Source: Nocardioides astragali
GTDB lineage: Bacteria > Actinomycetota > Actinomycetes > Propionibacteriales > Nocardioidaceae
NCBI RefSeq assembly: GCF_024436375.1
Contig: NZ_JAFMZM010000005.1
Location: forward strand, 248,001-312,000
Direction of reading: 5' to 3'
DNA: 64,000 bases
Position 1 is the stretch's first letter. Every line of letters begins with the position of its first letter. The translations under genes and the position numbers were made by a program. Below are positions 53,918-61,847 of this stretch, piece by piece. A model generated the notes under the pieces. That model was not told the DNA's origin. It did not search any database and worked only from the letters and a program-made list of their open reading frames with translations.

Positions 53918-54676
53918 GTGACCTTCGAGGTGGCAGGCGAGGCGTACGACCGGTTCATGGGTCGCTACTCGCGCCCGCTCGCCGCCCGGTTCGCCGACTG
54001 GCTCGAGGTGTCGGCCGGACAGCGCGCGATCGACGTGGGCTGCGGTCCCGGTGCGCTGACCGGCGTGCTGGTCGACCGTCTCGGGGCCGACCACGTCGCA
54101 GCCGTCGACCCGTCCGCCCCCTTCGTCGAGTCGTGCCGACAGCGCCACCCCGGCGCCGACGTCAGGCAGGGCGTGGCCGAGTCGCTGCCCCACGACGACG
54201 ACACCTTCGACGTGGCCGCGGCCTGCCTGGTCGTCCACTTCATGTCCGACCCCGTCGCCGGTCTCGCCGAGATGGCGCGCGTGACGAAGGCCGGCGGCCT
54301 GGTCGGCGCGACCGTGTGGGACATCGAGGGTCGCCGGGCGCCGATGGCGCCGGTGTGGGGTCGGCTGGCCGAGGTGGCGCCCGAGAGGCCCGACGAGGGC
54401 GCGGCGGCCGGTGGTCGCCCAGGCGAGGCGGAGGACCTGTTGGACCGGGCGGGGCTGCGTGAGATCGAGGGTGACGAGCTCGCCGTGACGGTCACCCACC
54501 CGACGTTCGACGAGTGGTGGCAGCCCTACCTCCACGGCGTCCGTCCGATCGGCGAGGCGGTGGCCGCCCTCGATCCCGAGCGCCGTGCGCACCTGGCCGA
54601 CCTGCTGCGCAAGGACCTCGGCGACGGCCCCTTCGACATCACGGCGGTGGCGTACGCCGCCCGCGGGCGGGCCTGA
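53918..54676 (+). CDS. Class I SAM-dependent methyltransferase
   Basis: The 252-aa protein opens with VAGEAYDRFMGRYSRPLAARFADWL, common to the Methyltransf_11/25 group. Motif I is AIDVGCGPGALTGVLVDRLG, then VAAVDPSAPFVESCRQRHPGADVRQGVAESLPHDDDTFDVAAACLVVHFM and VTKAGGLVGATVWDIEG. All SAM-site elements are present. The substrate is unknown. TAGCGT (53904-53909) eight bases before GTG is a likely promoter box. The gene precedes the leuA leader region by about 60 bases; the two are probably separate units. Confidence 0.9.
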   Translation: MTFEVAGEAYDRFMGRYSRPLAARFADWLEVSAGQRAIDVGCGPGALTGVLVDRLGADHVAAVDPSAPFVESCRQRHPGADVRQGVAESLPHDDDTFDVAAACLVVHFMSDPVAGLAEMARVTKAGGLVGATVWDIEGRRAPMAPVWGRLAEVAPERPDEGAAAGGRPGEAEDLLDRAGLREIEGDELAVTVTHPTFDEWWQPYLHGVRPIGEAVAALDPERRAHLADLLRKDLGDGPFDITAVAYAARGRA

Positions 54677-54737
54677 TGTCCACGTTGTGGCCCCTCCCGT
54701 GCCGGACGGCGACGATCTGGCCTATCGTGGTCGAGTC

Positions 54738-54782
54738 ATGATGCGCACCCTGCTCCTCCTTTGCCGCCGCAACGAGGCCTGA
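54738..54782 (+). CDS. leuA leader peptide (14 aa, four leucines)
   Basis: The small frame encodes MMRTLLLLCRRNEA, with four consecutive leucine codons (ctg ctc ctc ctt, 54750-54761). It ends 67 bases before leuA. Its final codons form the 5' arm of a stable hairpin, so ribosome position on the leader determines RNA folding. TATCGT (54723-54728) upstream is a possible -10. A leucine-rich leader in front of leuA is the expected sensor of leucyl-tRNA. Confidence 0.85.
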   Translation: MMRTLLLLCRRNEA

Positions 54783-54821
54783 CCACCGGCCCCCTCGTTG
54801 CGGAGTGTGGCGCGTGCCGGT
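54767..54821 (+). promoter_or_regulatory. LEU element: leuA leader hairpin with pseudoknot
   Basis: Stem 1 is a perfect 11-bp pairing of ccgcaacgagg (54767-54777) with cctcgttgcgg (54793-54803). Its 15-base loop contains accggc (54785-54790), which is complementary to gccggt (54816-54821) downstream, giving an H-type pseudoknot. The leader stop codon is inside the loop. A conserved pseudoknot of this type upstream of leuA was described in most actinobacteria as the LEU element. There is no terminator T-run, so control is likely at translation or by another route. Confidence 0.85.
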
Positions 54822-54849
54822 CGCCCCTTCAGCCACAGCGAGGACAGTC

Positions 54850-56589
54850 ATGACCCACCTGAGCAACACCGCCAACCAGCAGGGCTCCAGCCCGATGCCG
54901 TTCGGTCGCTACACCCCGTTCGTGCCCGTCGACGTGCCCGACCGCACCTGGCCGACGAAGAAGGTCGAGAAGGCGCCGCGCTGGCTGTCCACCGACCTGC
55001 GCGACGGCAACCAGGCCCTGATCGACCCGATGACCCCGGCCCGCAAGCTCACCATGTTCGAGCTGCTGGTGAAGATGGGCTACAAGGAGATCGAGGTCGG
55101 CTTCCCGAGCGCGAGCCAGACCGACTTCGACTTCGTCCGCAAGCTCATCACCGAGGACCGGATCCCCGACGACGTACAGATCTCGGTGCTGACCCAGGCG
55201 CGTGAGGACCTCATCGAGCGCACCGTCGACTCCCTGGTCGGCGCGCCCCGGGCCACGATCCACCTCTACAACGCCACGGCCCCGCTGTTCCAGCGGGTCG
55301 TCTTCAACGTCACGCCCGACGAGTGCCGCAACATCGCGGTGCGTGGCACCGAGATGGTGATGAAGTACGCCGAGGAGCGGCTCGGCGGCATCGTCGGCAG
55401 CCAGGACTTCGGCTACCAGTACAGCCCCGAGATCTTCACCCAGTCCGACACCGACTTCGCCCTGAGCGTCTGCGAGGCCGTCTCCGACGTGTGGCAACCG
55501 GAGGCCGGGCGGGAGATCATCCTCAACCTGCCCGCCACGGTCGAGATGTCGACGCCCAACACCTACGCCGACCAGATCGAGTACTTCGGTCGCGGGCTCA
55601 CCCGGCGCGAGCACTCCGCGATCAGCCTGCACCCGCACAACGACCGCGGCACCGCAGTGGCGGCGACCGAGCTCGGACTGATGGCCGGGGCCGACCGCGT
55701 CGAGGGCTGCCTGTTCGGCCACGGCGAGCGGACCGGCAACGTCGACCTCGTCACGCTGGGGATGAACCTGTTCAGCCAGGGCATCGACCCGCAGGTCGAC
55801 TTCGGCGACATCGACGAGGTCCGCCGGACCGTCGAATACTGCACCAACCTGCCGGTCCACCCGCGCCACCCCTACGCCGGCGACCTCGTCTACACCGCCT
55901 TTTCCGGCTCCCACCAGGACGCGATCAAGAAGGGCCTGGAGGACCTGGACAAGCAGGCCGCGGCGCGCGGCGTCCCGGTGGGCGAGCTGCCGTGGGAGGC
56001 GCCGTACCTCCCGATCGACCCCAAGGACGTCGGCCGCACCTACGAGGCCGTCATTCGGGTCAACAGCCAGTCCGGCAAGGGCGGCGTTGCCTACGTCCTC
56101 AAGTCCGAGCACAAGCTCGACCTCCCGCGTCGCGCGCAGATCGAGTTCAGCCGGGTCGTCCAGCAGCACACCGACACCGAGGGCGGCGAGATCACGCCCG
56201 AGGAGATCTGGTCGGTGTTCCGCGCGGAGTACCTCGACCGCGAGGCCCCGCTCAAGCTCAACTCGGTGCACACCTCCAGCGCCGCGGGGGAGAAGGACCA
56301 GCTCACTGTCGGGGTGTACGCCGACGGCGAGCGGCACGAGCTCACCGGCGAGGGCAACGGCCCGATCGCCGCCTTCGTCGGCGCGATCTCGGCCGTCGGG
56401 CACGACGTACGGGTCCTCGACTACGCCGAGCACGCGCTCTCCGCCGGCGGCGACGCGATCGCCGCGGCCTACGTCGAGTGCGCCGTGTCGACCGACGCGG
56501 GCGACAAGGTGCTCTGGGGCGTCGGGCTCGACGCCAACATCGTCACGGCCTCGCTCAAGGCCGTGATCAGCGCCGTCAACCGCGCCTGA
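54850..56589 (+). CDS. leuA: 2-isopropylmalate synthase
   Basis: The 579-aa enzyme condenses acetyl-CoA with 2-oxoisovalerate, the first step committed to leucine. The catalytic TIM barrel has STDLRDGNQALIDPM (R-D-G-N-Q), HPHNDRGTAVAATELGLMAGADRVEGCLFGHGERTGNVDL (metal-binding HxHND and GERTGN). The C-terminal regulatory domain for leucine feedback is complete. This is the long actinobacterial form. The ATG at 54850 has GAGGA five bases upstream. Expression should depend on the leader peptide and pseudoknot. The 3' end overlaps the convergent GNAT gene by 14 bases. Confidence 0.98.
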   Translation: MTHLSNTANQQGSSPMPFGRYTPFVPVDVPDRTWPTKKVEKAPRWLSTDLRDGNQALIDPMTPARKLTMFELLVKMGYKEIEVGFPSASQTDFDFVRKLITEDRIPDDVQISVLTQAREDLIERTVDSLVGAPRATIHLYNATAPLFQRVVFNVTPDECRNIAVRGTEMVMKYAEERLGGIVGSQDFGYQYSPEIFTQSDTDFALSVCEAVSDVWQPEAGREIILNLPATVEMSTPNTYADQIEYFGRGLTRREHSAISLHPHNDRGTAVAATELGLMAGADRVEGCLFGHGERTGNVDLVTLGMNLFSQGIDPQVDFGDIDEVRRTVEYCTNLPVHPRHPYAGDLVYTAFSGSHQDAIKKGLEDLDKQAAARGVPVGELPWEAPYLPIDPKDVGRTYEAVIRVNSQSGKGGVAYVLKSEHKLDLPRRAQIEFSRVVQQHTDTEGGEITPEEIWSVFRAEYLDREAPLKLNSVHTSSAAGEKDQLTVGVYADGERHELTGEGNGPIAAFVGAISAVGHDVRVLDYAEHALSAGGDAIAAAYVECAVSTDAGDKVLWGVGLDANIVTASLKAVISAVNRA

Positions 56590-57061
56590 GCACCAACTCC
56601 TCGATCCGCAGTGGCGATCCCTCCCGCAGGGGCTCCCAGACCCCCGTCGGGACGAAGCCGCAGGAGACGTAGAGCGCCCGGGCGGCGTCGTTTCCCTCCG
56701 TCATGTGGAGGCACGGCGTGCGCCCGGCGTCCTGCGCCCACGCCACCAACCGGTCCAGGACCAGGCGGCCGACCCCGCGGCCGCGGACGGCGGGATCGGT
56801 CCACATGCCCCAGAGCCACGCCACGTCGACGTCGGCGTCCGGTGGGACGTAGCCCCCGCCCATGGCGACGCCGGTCCCCTCGTGCACGGCGAGCAGCGTG
56901 GGGTTGGACCCGGCGAGCCGGTCGCGCCAGACCTGTTCGGGCTGTGCCTGCGCCTCGGCCAGCGTCGCACCGAAGGCGTCCGGACTGTCCGCGAGCGCCC
57001 GCAGGCGTACGTCGCGCACGAGCGCCCAGTCGTCCGGTCCGGCTTGCACGATGTCGACCAC
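56576..57061 (-). CDS. GNAT family N-acetyltransferase
   Basis: The 161-aa protein shows the GNAT core: WALVRDVRLRALADSPDAFGATLAEA, the family start for this group, then VAWLWGMWTDPAVRGRGVGRLVLDRLVAWAQDAG with the acetyl-CoA loop R-G-R-G-V-G. LHMTEGNDAARALYVSCGFVPTG is the conserved Asn/Tyr segment. The substrate is unknown. It is convergent with leuA, overlapping its last 14 bases, and divergent from the alpha/beta hydrolase. Confidence 0.92.
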   Translation of the reverse strand: MVDIVQAGPDDWALVRDVRLRALADSPDAFGATLAEAQAQPEQVWRDRLAGSNPTLLAVHEGTGVAMGGGYVPPDADVDVAWLWGMWTDPAVRGRGVGRLVLDRLVAWAQDAGRTPCLHMTEGNDAARALYVSCGFVPTGVWEPLREGSPLRIEELVLRRG

Positions 57062-57110
57062 GCCGCGAGCCTGCCACCGCAGGACCCTCGCGCGCGACTA
57101 CATTCCCCTC

Positions 57111-57971
57111 ATGCTGGTGAGCGAGCGGATCGGGCAGTTCTTCGTGGAGTCCGACGGCGGGCGTGACCGGCTCGAGTACACCGAGTACGGCTCGGGTGAC
57201 CAGTGGGTCGTGCTCCTGCACGGCCTGCTGATGCCGCGGCGGATGCACCAGCCGCTGGCGCGGACGATGGCCGCCCAGGGCCTGCACGTGGTGACGCTCG
57301 ACCTGCTCGGGCACGGCCGCTCCGACCAGCCGGCCGACCCGCTGGTCTACTCGATGACCTCCTTCGGCGACCAGGTCGTGGCCCTGCTCGACCACCTGGG
57401 CGCCGAGCAGGCGGTCATCGGCGGCACCTCGCTGGGGGCCAACGTGTCGCTCGAGGTGGCGGTCATCGCTCCCGAGCGGGTGAAGGGCCTGATCGTCGAG
57501 ATGCCGGTGCTCAACCACGCGCTGGTCGCCGGGATCCTGTCCTTCGTCCCGATCATGCTCGCCGCGCGCTACCTCCCCTTCACCGCCAACGCGCTGCAGC
57601 GCGCCTCCCGCTCCGTGCCCCGAGGGATCGTCCCGTTCTGGGCGGGCGTGGTGCTGGACACCGTCGACCACCGGGCGGACTCGATCGCCTCCGTGCTCCA
57701 CGGCGTCATCTTCGGCCGGATCGCGCCGTCCTCGAGCCAGCGGCGCCGGATCCACGCCCCGGTCTTCGTGGTGGGCCACCCGATCGACCCGATCCACCCG
57801 TTCGTGGACGCCGACATGCTCGCTGCGGAGCTGCCCAACGTCCGGTTCGAGAGGGCGTCCTCGATCCTGGAGTGGCGCTTCCGCCCGGAGCGCCTCAGCA
57901 CGGCCGCGGGCGACTTCGCTCTGGAGTGCTGGCGCGCCGCGGCAGGCACCACGCGCGCCCGGAAACGCTGA
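57111..57971 (+). CDS. Alpha/beta fold hydrolase
   Basis: The 286-aa protein has the hydrolase pattern: VVLLHGLLMPRR (oxyanion-hole HG), VVTLDLLGHGRSDQP, the nucleophile elbow VIGGTSLGANVSLEVA (Ser), and a late VGHPIDPIHPF segment for the acid. The family His near the C-terminus is not unambiguous. The substrate is not predictable. TACATT (57099-57104) six bases before the ATG at 57111 suggests a leaderless transcript and sets the start. It lies before recO, 45 bases away. Confidence 0.87.
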   Translation: MLVSERIGQFFVESDGGRDRLEYTEYGSGDQWVVLLHGLLMPRRMHQPLARTMAAQGLHVVTLDLLGHGRSDQPADPLVYSMTSFGDQVVALLDHLGAEQAVIGGTSLGANVSLEVAVIAPERVKGLIVEMPVLNHALVAGILSFVPIMLAARYLPFTANALQRASRSVPRGIVPFWAGVVLDTVDHRADSIASVLHGVIFGRIAPSSSQRRRIHAPVFVVGHPIDPIHPFVDADMLAAELPNVRFERASSILEWRFRPERLSTAAGDFALECWRAAAGTTRARKR

Positions 57972-58016
57972 CGCCCGCATCCGTCCGCAGGCGGGTGCGT
58001 GGGGGAGAATGGCCGG

Positions 58017-58745
58017 GTGCCTCTCTACCGCGACGAGGCGGTCGTGCTGCGCACCCACAAGCTGGGTGAGGCAGACCGCATCATCACCCTGCTGACCCGT
58101 CAGCACGGGCGGGTGCGCGCGGTGGCCAAGGGCGTGCGGCGTACGACGTCGCGCTGGGGCTCGCGTCTCGAGCCGTTCACCCATGTCGACCTGCAGCTGG
58201 CCGAGGGCCGCAGCCTCGACGTGATCACCCAGGCCGAGACGCTCGACCCGTTCAACGCGCGGCTGGGTCTCGACTACGAGCGCTACACCGCGGGCACGGC
58301 GATGCTGGAGACCGCCGAGCGGCTGGTCCCCGAGGAGAAGGAGCCCGCCGTCCAGCAGTTCCTCCTCCTGGTCGGCGGCCTGCGCGCGATGGCCGGCGGC
58401 GAGCACCCCGCGGGACAGGTCCTCGACTCCTACCTGCTGAGGTCGCTCTCGGTGGCGGGCTACGCACCGTCCTTCGACCACTGCGTGCAGTGCGGGGAGG
58501 AGGGACCGCACCGGTTCTTCAACCCGTCCGCGGGAGGCGTCATGTGCTCCTCGGACAAGATCCCCGGGTCCGCGACGCCGGCGCCTGAGACGGTGCTGCT
58601 GCTGGGCGCGTTGCTCGTCGGCGACTGGCCGGTCGTGCACGGCGCCGACCCGCGCCACCTGCGCGAGGCGAGCACCCTGGTCTCCGCCTACCTCTCGTGG
58701 CACCTCGAGCGGGGCCTGCGCTCGATGGCGTACGTCGAGCGCTGA
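58017..58745 (+). CDS. recO: DNA repair protein RecO
   Basis: The 242-aa protein starts with the OB-fold PLYRDEAVVLRTHKLGEADRIITLLTRQHGRVRAVAKGVRRTTSRWGSRLEPF, the standard RecO N-terminus. A helical region and a C-terminal cysteine cluster (HCVQCGEEG ... GGVMCSS) follow, giving C-x2-C plus one Cys, a partial zinc motif seen in this family. RecO loads RecA on SSB-coated DNA in the RecFOR path. The GTG at 58017 has a GGGGGAG ribosome site. The stop codon lies within a 15-bp sequence repeated at 60779-60793. Confidence 0.95.
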   Translation: MPLYRDEAVVLRTHKLGEADRIITLLTRQHGRVRAVAKGVRRTTSRWGSRLEPFTHVDLQLAEGRSLDVITQAETLDPFNARLGLDYERYTAGTAMLETAERLVPEEKEPAVQQFLLLVGGLRAMAGGEHPAGQVLDSYLLRSLSVAGYAPSFDHCVQCGEEGPHRFFNPSAGGVMCSSDKIPGSATPAPETVLLLGALLVGDWPVVHGADPRHLREASTLVSAYLSWHLERGLRSMAYVER

Positions 58746-58750
58746 CGCCG
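58736..58750 (+). repeat. 15-bp direct repeat, left copy at recO stop
   Basis: cgagcgctgacgccg covers the recO stop codon. The identical sequence occurs at 60779-60793, bracketing the HNH cassette. Confidence 0.6.
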
Positions 58751-58787
58751 TCTCAGAACGTCGAAGGGGGGCGAAGCGCGGGTCGGG

Positions 58788-59000
58788 CTACCGACCTTGT
58801 TGAAGGGCGCGTGCCACAGTGACGATCGACGGACCGTCCACGTAGGTCAGCCCTTCCGCTTCGACCATCTGCCGGGCTCGATCCGATACGTTCTCGCACC
58901 ACACCGCACTGGCTCCGACATCTCTGGCGTGAGCGACGATGGAGGGCAGCTCGCCCGGCGCAGTCCTGACGCATGCCCTCAGGAACTTCGGGTACCAGAG
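58788..59000 (-). pseudogene. Truncated CoA-binding-domain-like gene fragment
   Basis: Seventy codons, open and ending in TAG at 58788-58790, read LWYPKFLRACVRTAPGELPS followed by IVAHARDVGASAVWCENVSD and more. The pattern ELPSIVxxAxxVGAxAVW...AxxxVExEGLTYVDG resembles the C-terminal half of small CoA-binding (YccU-type) proteins. No start codon or N-terminal nucleotide-binding half is visible upstream; instead a tRNA-like segment follows. It therefore looks like the remnant of a broken gene. The family resemblance is by eye and moderate. Confidence 0.4.
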
Positions 59001-59034
59001 CCGCGCTGGCCGTGCCTCCGGAACGGCCAGACCA

Positions 59035-59100
59035 GGCCCGCAGGGATATGCCGACGAAGCAGCCGCGAGAGCGGTGACCGGTTCGACTCCGGTCTGGGCC
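59035..59100 (+). other. tRNA-like 3' segment (T-arm and acceptor-like arms)
   Basis: A textbook T arm, accgg-ttcgact-ccggt (59077-59093), is followed by ctgggcc, which can pair with ggcccg at 59035-59040. A ccgc-gaga-gcgg hairpin (59063-59074) precedes it, like a class II variable arm. A full cloverleaf with D and anticodon arms could not be folded, so this is a tRNA remnant or an attachment-site-like fragment rather than a working tRNA. Confidence 0.4.
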
Positions 59101-59162
59101 GCCGAGGAGCTGCCTGTGACGTGCCTGTGGCCCCGCCATCCGGGGAGTGGCGGGGTGTCGGA

Positions 59163-60578
59163 TCATGGTCGAGGTGGTCGCGGGATGCCCGGTGGGTCGA
59201 GGGCGGTGGTGCCGGTGGGGTCGCGTCGGTAGCGGTGGCCGTGGGGGCTGGTCCACACGAACTCGCCGGGCCCGATGACGTCGTAGTGCCAGGCAGTGTG
59301 GGTCTTGAGGCGGTGGTGGAATCGACACAACGCACCGAGGTTTGGCGTCACGGTCGGCCCGGGCTGGGGGCGATCTTCTGTGTCGGCGTCGTGGTCGTAC
59401 TCGATGACATGGTCCACGTCGCAGCCCCTGGACGGCCGGCTGCACCAGGGAAAGACACAAGTCCGGTCGCGGAGAAGGACCTGCTCACGGATCCGGTCGG
59501 GGATCTCGTAGCCGGGCGCCTCGAGGAGAGCGTTGAGGTCGATGACGGGCTTGACGGTGACCTTCGTGCGGGAGTCGCCGCACCAGGCCCGGACCTGGTC
59601 GAGCATGACCAGGCGTTGGCCTTCCTCGAGCCGACCGGTCGGGGTGAACACCGTCTGGCCGTCGTCGACGGAGCGCGCGTCGAAGTGGGCGTGGAGGACG
59701 ACCTCTCGCGCCACGGGCAGGCCGTCCTGTGTGCACCGGGTTGCTGTCTGACCTTGGGAATGGAGGTCGAGGGCGGTCTGGGTCCGGGCGAGGTCGCCGA
59801 GGGCTTGGGCGCGGCGGGCGTCGAGGGACTCGGTGGAGCCGAGGGCTTTGCGCAGCTCGGCGCCGTGGGTCAGGACGCGGTCGACGTCGAGGGCGTCGGC
59901 GATGTCGAGGTCGGCTTCGAGGTGCATGGTGCCGGCGTAGTGGACGTCCTGGTCGTGGAGGGTGGCGTGGCGGGGATCCACGGACAGGTAGCCGTCCTCG
60001 GGATCCGTGGCCGGATCGTCGGCGGCGAGCTCGTGCCGTTTGATGGTCTCGGCGACCAGCCGGTCCAGCTGGGCGGGGCCGATGCGTCCGGTCACGGCGG
60101 CGACCTGGGCGTCGACCCATGCGGCCGCCTCGGGAGTCAGGGACGGGGTGGCGTGGATGGTGGCCTCGGCCACCGAACGGGCCCGCCAGGCCGGCACCCG
60201 ACCCGACTGGACCTGCGCCCACAACCGCGGGAGCCGGTGCCGGAGCTCGAGGGCGTGCCCGATGAGCCGTTTCGCCGAGACCGTGGAGATGCCCAGGACG
60301 GTGCCGAGCTCGGCGACACAGAACTCCGCCACCGTGGGGCAGCCGTCGCCGGCGATGGGTTCCTCGACCTCCATCCCGATCCCGCGGCCATTGGTGAACG
60401 TCGCGGCCGAGTGGATCGACTCGGGTGGGTGGAGGTCGGCCCACCGGGCCGCGAGGTCGAGCTGACGGGCCGCGGCGGCGTCCTCGGCCGCGCGGGCCGA
60501 GCGGATCGAGGCCAGCAGGCCAGCGGGGGTGAGGTCGTCGTCGACCTCGGTCCCGGGCCCTCCCAAAGTCTCGATCAT
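59163..60578 (-). CDS. 13E12 repeat family (DUF222) HNH endonuclease
   Basis: The 471-aa protein belongs to the actinobacterial 13E12/REP13E12 family. The DUF222 region (about 60-330) contains STVSAKRLIGHALELRHRLPRLWAQVQSGRVPAWRARSVAEAT. The C-terminal HNH domain (about 370-435) reads CVFPWCSRPSRGCDVDHVIEYDHD and then NLGALCRFHHRLKTHTAWHY, with C-x4-C, D-H, N and the closing H-H/K-T-H residues all present. It is a predicted nuclease, often multicopy. The ATG at 60578 is overlapped by an SOS-box-like sequence, and TACAAT lies seven bases upstream. A longer frame to 60776 is not needed. Confidence 0.9.
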   Translation of the reverse strand: MIETLGGPGTEVDDDLTPAGLLASIRSARAAEDAAAARQLDLAARWADLHPPESIHSAATFTNGRGIGMEVEEPIAGDGCPTVAEFCVAELGTVLGISTVSAKRLIGHALELRHRLPRLWAQVQSGRVPAWRARSVAEATIHATPSLTPEAAAWVDAQVAAVTGRIGPAQLDRLVAETIKRHELAADDPATDPEDGYLSVDPRHATLHDQDVHYAGTMHLEADLDIADALDVDRVLTHGAELRKALGSTESLDARRAQALGDLARTQTALDLHSQGQTATRCTQDGLPVAREVVLHAHFDARSVDDGQTVFTPTGRLEEGQRLVMLDQVRAWCGDSRTKVTVKPVIDLNALLEAPGYEIPDRIREQVLLRDRTCVFPWCSRPSRGCDVDHVIEYDHDADTEDRPQPGPTVTPNLGALCRFHHRLKTHTAWHYDVIGPGEFVWTSPHGHRYRRDPTGTTALDPPGIPRPPRP

Positions 60579-60586
60579 GTGTTCGA
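60571..60586 (-). promoter_or_regulatory. LexA (SOS) box-like operator over the HNH gene start
   Basis: tcgatcatgtgttcga matches the actinobacterial SOS box TCGAAC-N4-GTTCGA at 11 of 12 conserved positions. It covers the start codon (60576-60578) and the region just upstream. Several 13E12-family genes of Mycobacterium tuberculosis are known LexA targets, which supports the call. Confidence 0.7.
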
Positions 60587-60778
60587 TTGTAGACGTGGGG
60601 TACGACAACCGCCTTCGCCTCGCCTCGACGGGCGCTGTGGACACGCGAACGGCATGGTTCCGAGGCTCGCGGCGCTCGCTCCCCAGCCGCGAAGACGAGC
60701 CCGTCCAGATATGGAGGTTGGGCCATGCGTGTGCCAGGAGCGGTGGGCGGAGATCAAGGTGCTCGCCGCGTGGCACCG

Positions 60779-60793
60779 CGAGCGCTGACGCCG
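60779..60793 (+). repeat. 15-bp direct repeat, right copy
   Basis: This is the second copy of cgagcgctgacgccg. In the plus frame it ends a short coding-like stretch (ERWAEIKVLAAWHRER, then TGA), suggesting the 3' tail of a lost gene. The other copy ends recO. Confidence 0.55.
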
Positions 60794-60845
60794 CCGCCGG
60801 GCTGGTCGCCGTACCTCACGAGGTGCGCGGCCGCGGGCGTCCGAG

Positions 60846-61730
60846 TCAGTGGCCCAGCAATCGGTCGACCTCATCGATCACGAGCTCTGGCTGCTCGAGG
60901 TCGATGTCGTGCGAGGACCGCACTGGCACCAGCCTGCCCTGGGGGAACTGGTCGACGAACTCCCGCTGGTTGGCGCTGATCAGTGCCCGCATGCGACGGA
61001 CCGGCCAGTCGGGCGGGAGCCCGACCGGGCGGGCTGCCAGATAGGTGATCGGAACGTCCGGCACCGAGTCCACCAGTGCCGTCGCCTCCGTGAGGGTGGC
61101 GTAGAAGTCCACCCGCTCGCCGTTGGCCTGCTGGTCCTGGATCACCTGCGCCCGCTCGTCCGGCGGGATCAAGGCGTCCACCTCTGCGTCCGTGGGCAGG
61201 CTTGAGTCGATCATCAGCACACCCTCGATGTCGTCGGGATAGGTGCCGGCGTACATCGAGGCGATCAGACCCCCGAAGGAGAAGCCGACCAGCAGGTACG
61301 GAGGTGGGACGTCGACCGCCGTCAGCAGCGTGTGCAGGTCCTCGACGCTGTCGACTCCCGTGTGCTGGGCGTCCTCTCGCCCGCTGAGACCGACGTTCAC
61401 CCGGTCGTAGGTGCAGAGCCGGCCGCGCTCGGCCAGCTCGGGAGCCAACGCTTCGTTGACGTCGCCCCCGTCGCCGCCGAGCCCGTGGAGGTAGACGATG
61501 GTCGGGCCTTCGGCTGATGCGGCTCCGACGCAGGTCAGGTGCAGCTCGTAGTCGCCCACCGAGTAGGACGCGTCGATCCCGCCGTCCGCGGACGAGGGAG
61601 CGCCGCTCCCGTCGGAGGTGTGCCTCACGGAAGGCTGAGAACCTTCCGCGTCCGGCTCGCTCGGGCTCCCGCAACCGCTCGCGAGCACGACCAGGACCGC
61701 CGAGACCAGGGCCGACGCCGTGACGCGCAT
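60846..61730 (-). CDS. Alpha/beta hydrolase lipoprotein
   Basis: The 294-aa protein has a lipoprotein signal (SAVLVVLASGC, Cys20), a Ser/Gly/Asp-rich linker (21-52) and a complete hydrolase fold: TIVYLHGLGGDGGD (oxyanion hole), RLCTYDRVNVGLSGRED, nucleophile YLLVGFSFGGLIASMYA (Ser), GVLMIDSSLPTD and a final RSSHDIDLEQPELV with the catalytic His. The group resembles surface esterases or peptidases. The substrate is unknown. The ATG at 61730 begins the signal peptide directly. It is divergent from uppS. Confidence 0.88.
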   Translation of the reverse strand: MRVTASALVSAVLVVLASGCGSPSEPDAEGSQPSVRHTSDGSGAPSSADGGIDASYSVGDYELHLTCVGAASAEGPTIVYLHGLGGDGGDVNEALAPELAERGRLCTYDRVNVGLSGREDAQHTGVDSVEDLHTLLTAVDVPPPYLLVGFSFGGLIASMYAGTYPDDIEGVLMIDSSLPTDAEVDALIPPDERAQVIQDQQANGERVDFYATLTEATALVDSVPDVPITYLAARPVGLPPDWPVRRMRALISANQREFVDQFPQGRLVPVRSSHDIDLEQPELVIDEVDRLLGH

Positions 61731-61847
61731 GGCCGCTCCTCACACAGGTGCGTACCCGCAGAATAGGCCCTCCGGGCGGAAACTGGGCTGCTGGCTCGCC
61801 GCGCTCGCACCCCAGCCGCGGGGGAGGGCCCGCCTAGTCTGTCGTCC

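Larger units (their letters stand above)
58751..59162. other. Non-coding stretch between recO and the HNH gene
   Basis: About 410 bases hold the truncated CoA-binding-like fragment and the tRNA-like segment, plus spacer. No intact gene is visible on either strand. Confidence 0.6.

Noticed and set aside
59029..59101. Functional tRNA gene on the plus strand
   Set aside because: The T arm is perfect, but the acceptor stem has a mismatch and no D arm or seven-base anticodon loop could be formed at the required distances.
58797..60788. Long plus-strand frame across the HNH gene
   Set aside because: It is antisense to a clear 13E12/HNH gene and has only Gly/Val/Arg-rich sequence. Only its last residues look coding-like and are mentioned with the direct repeat.
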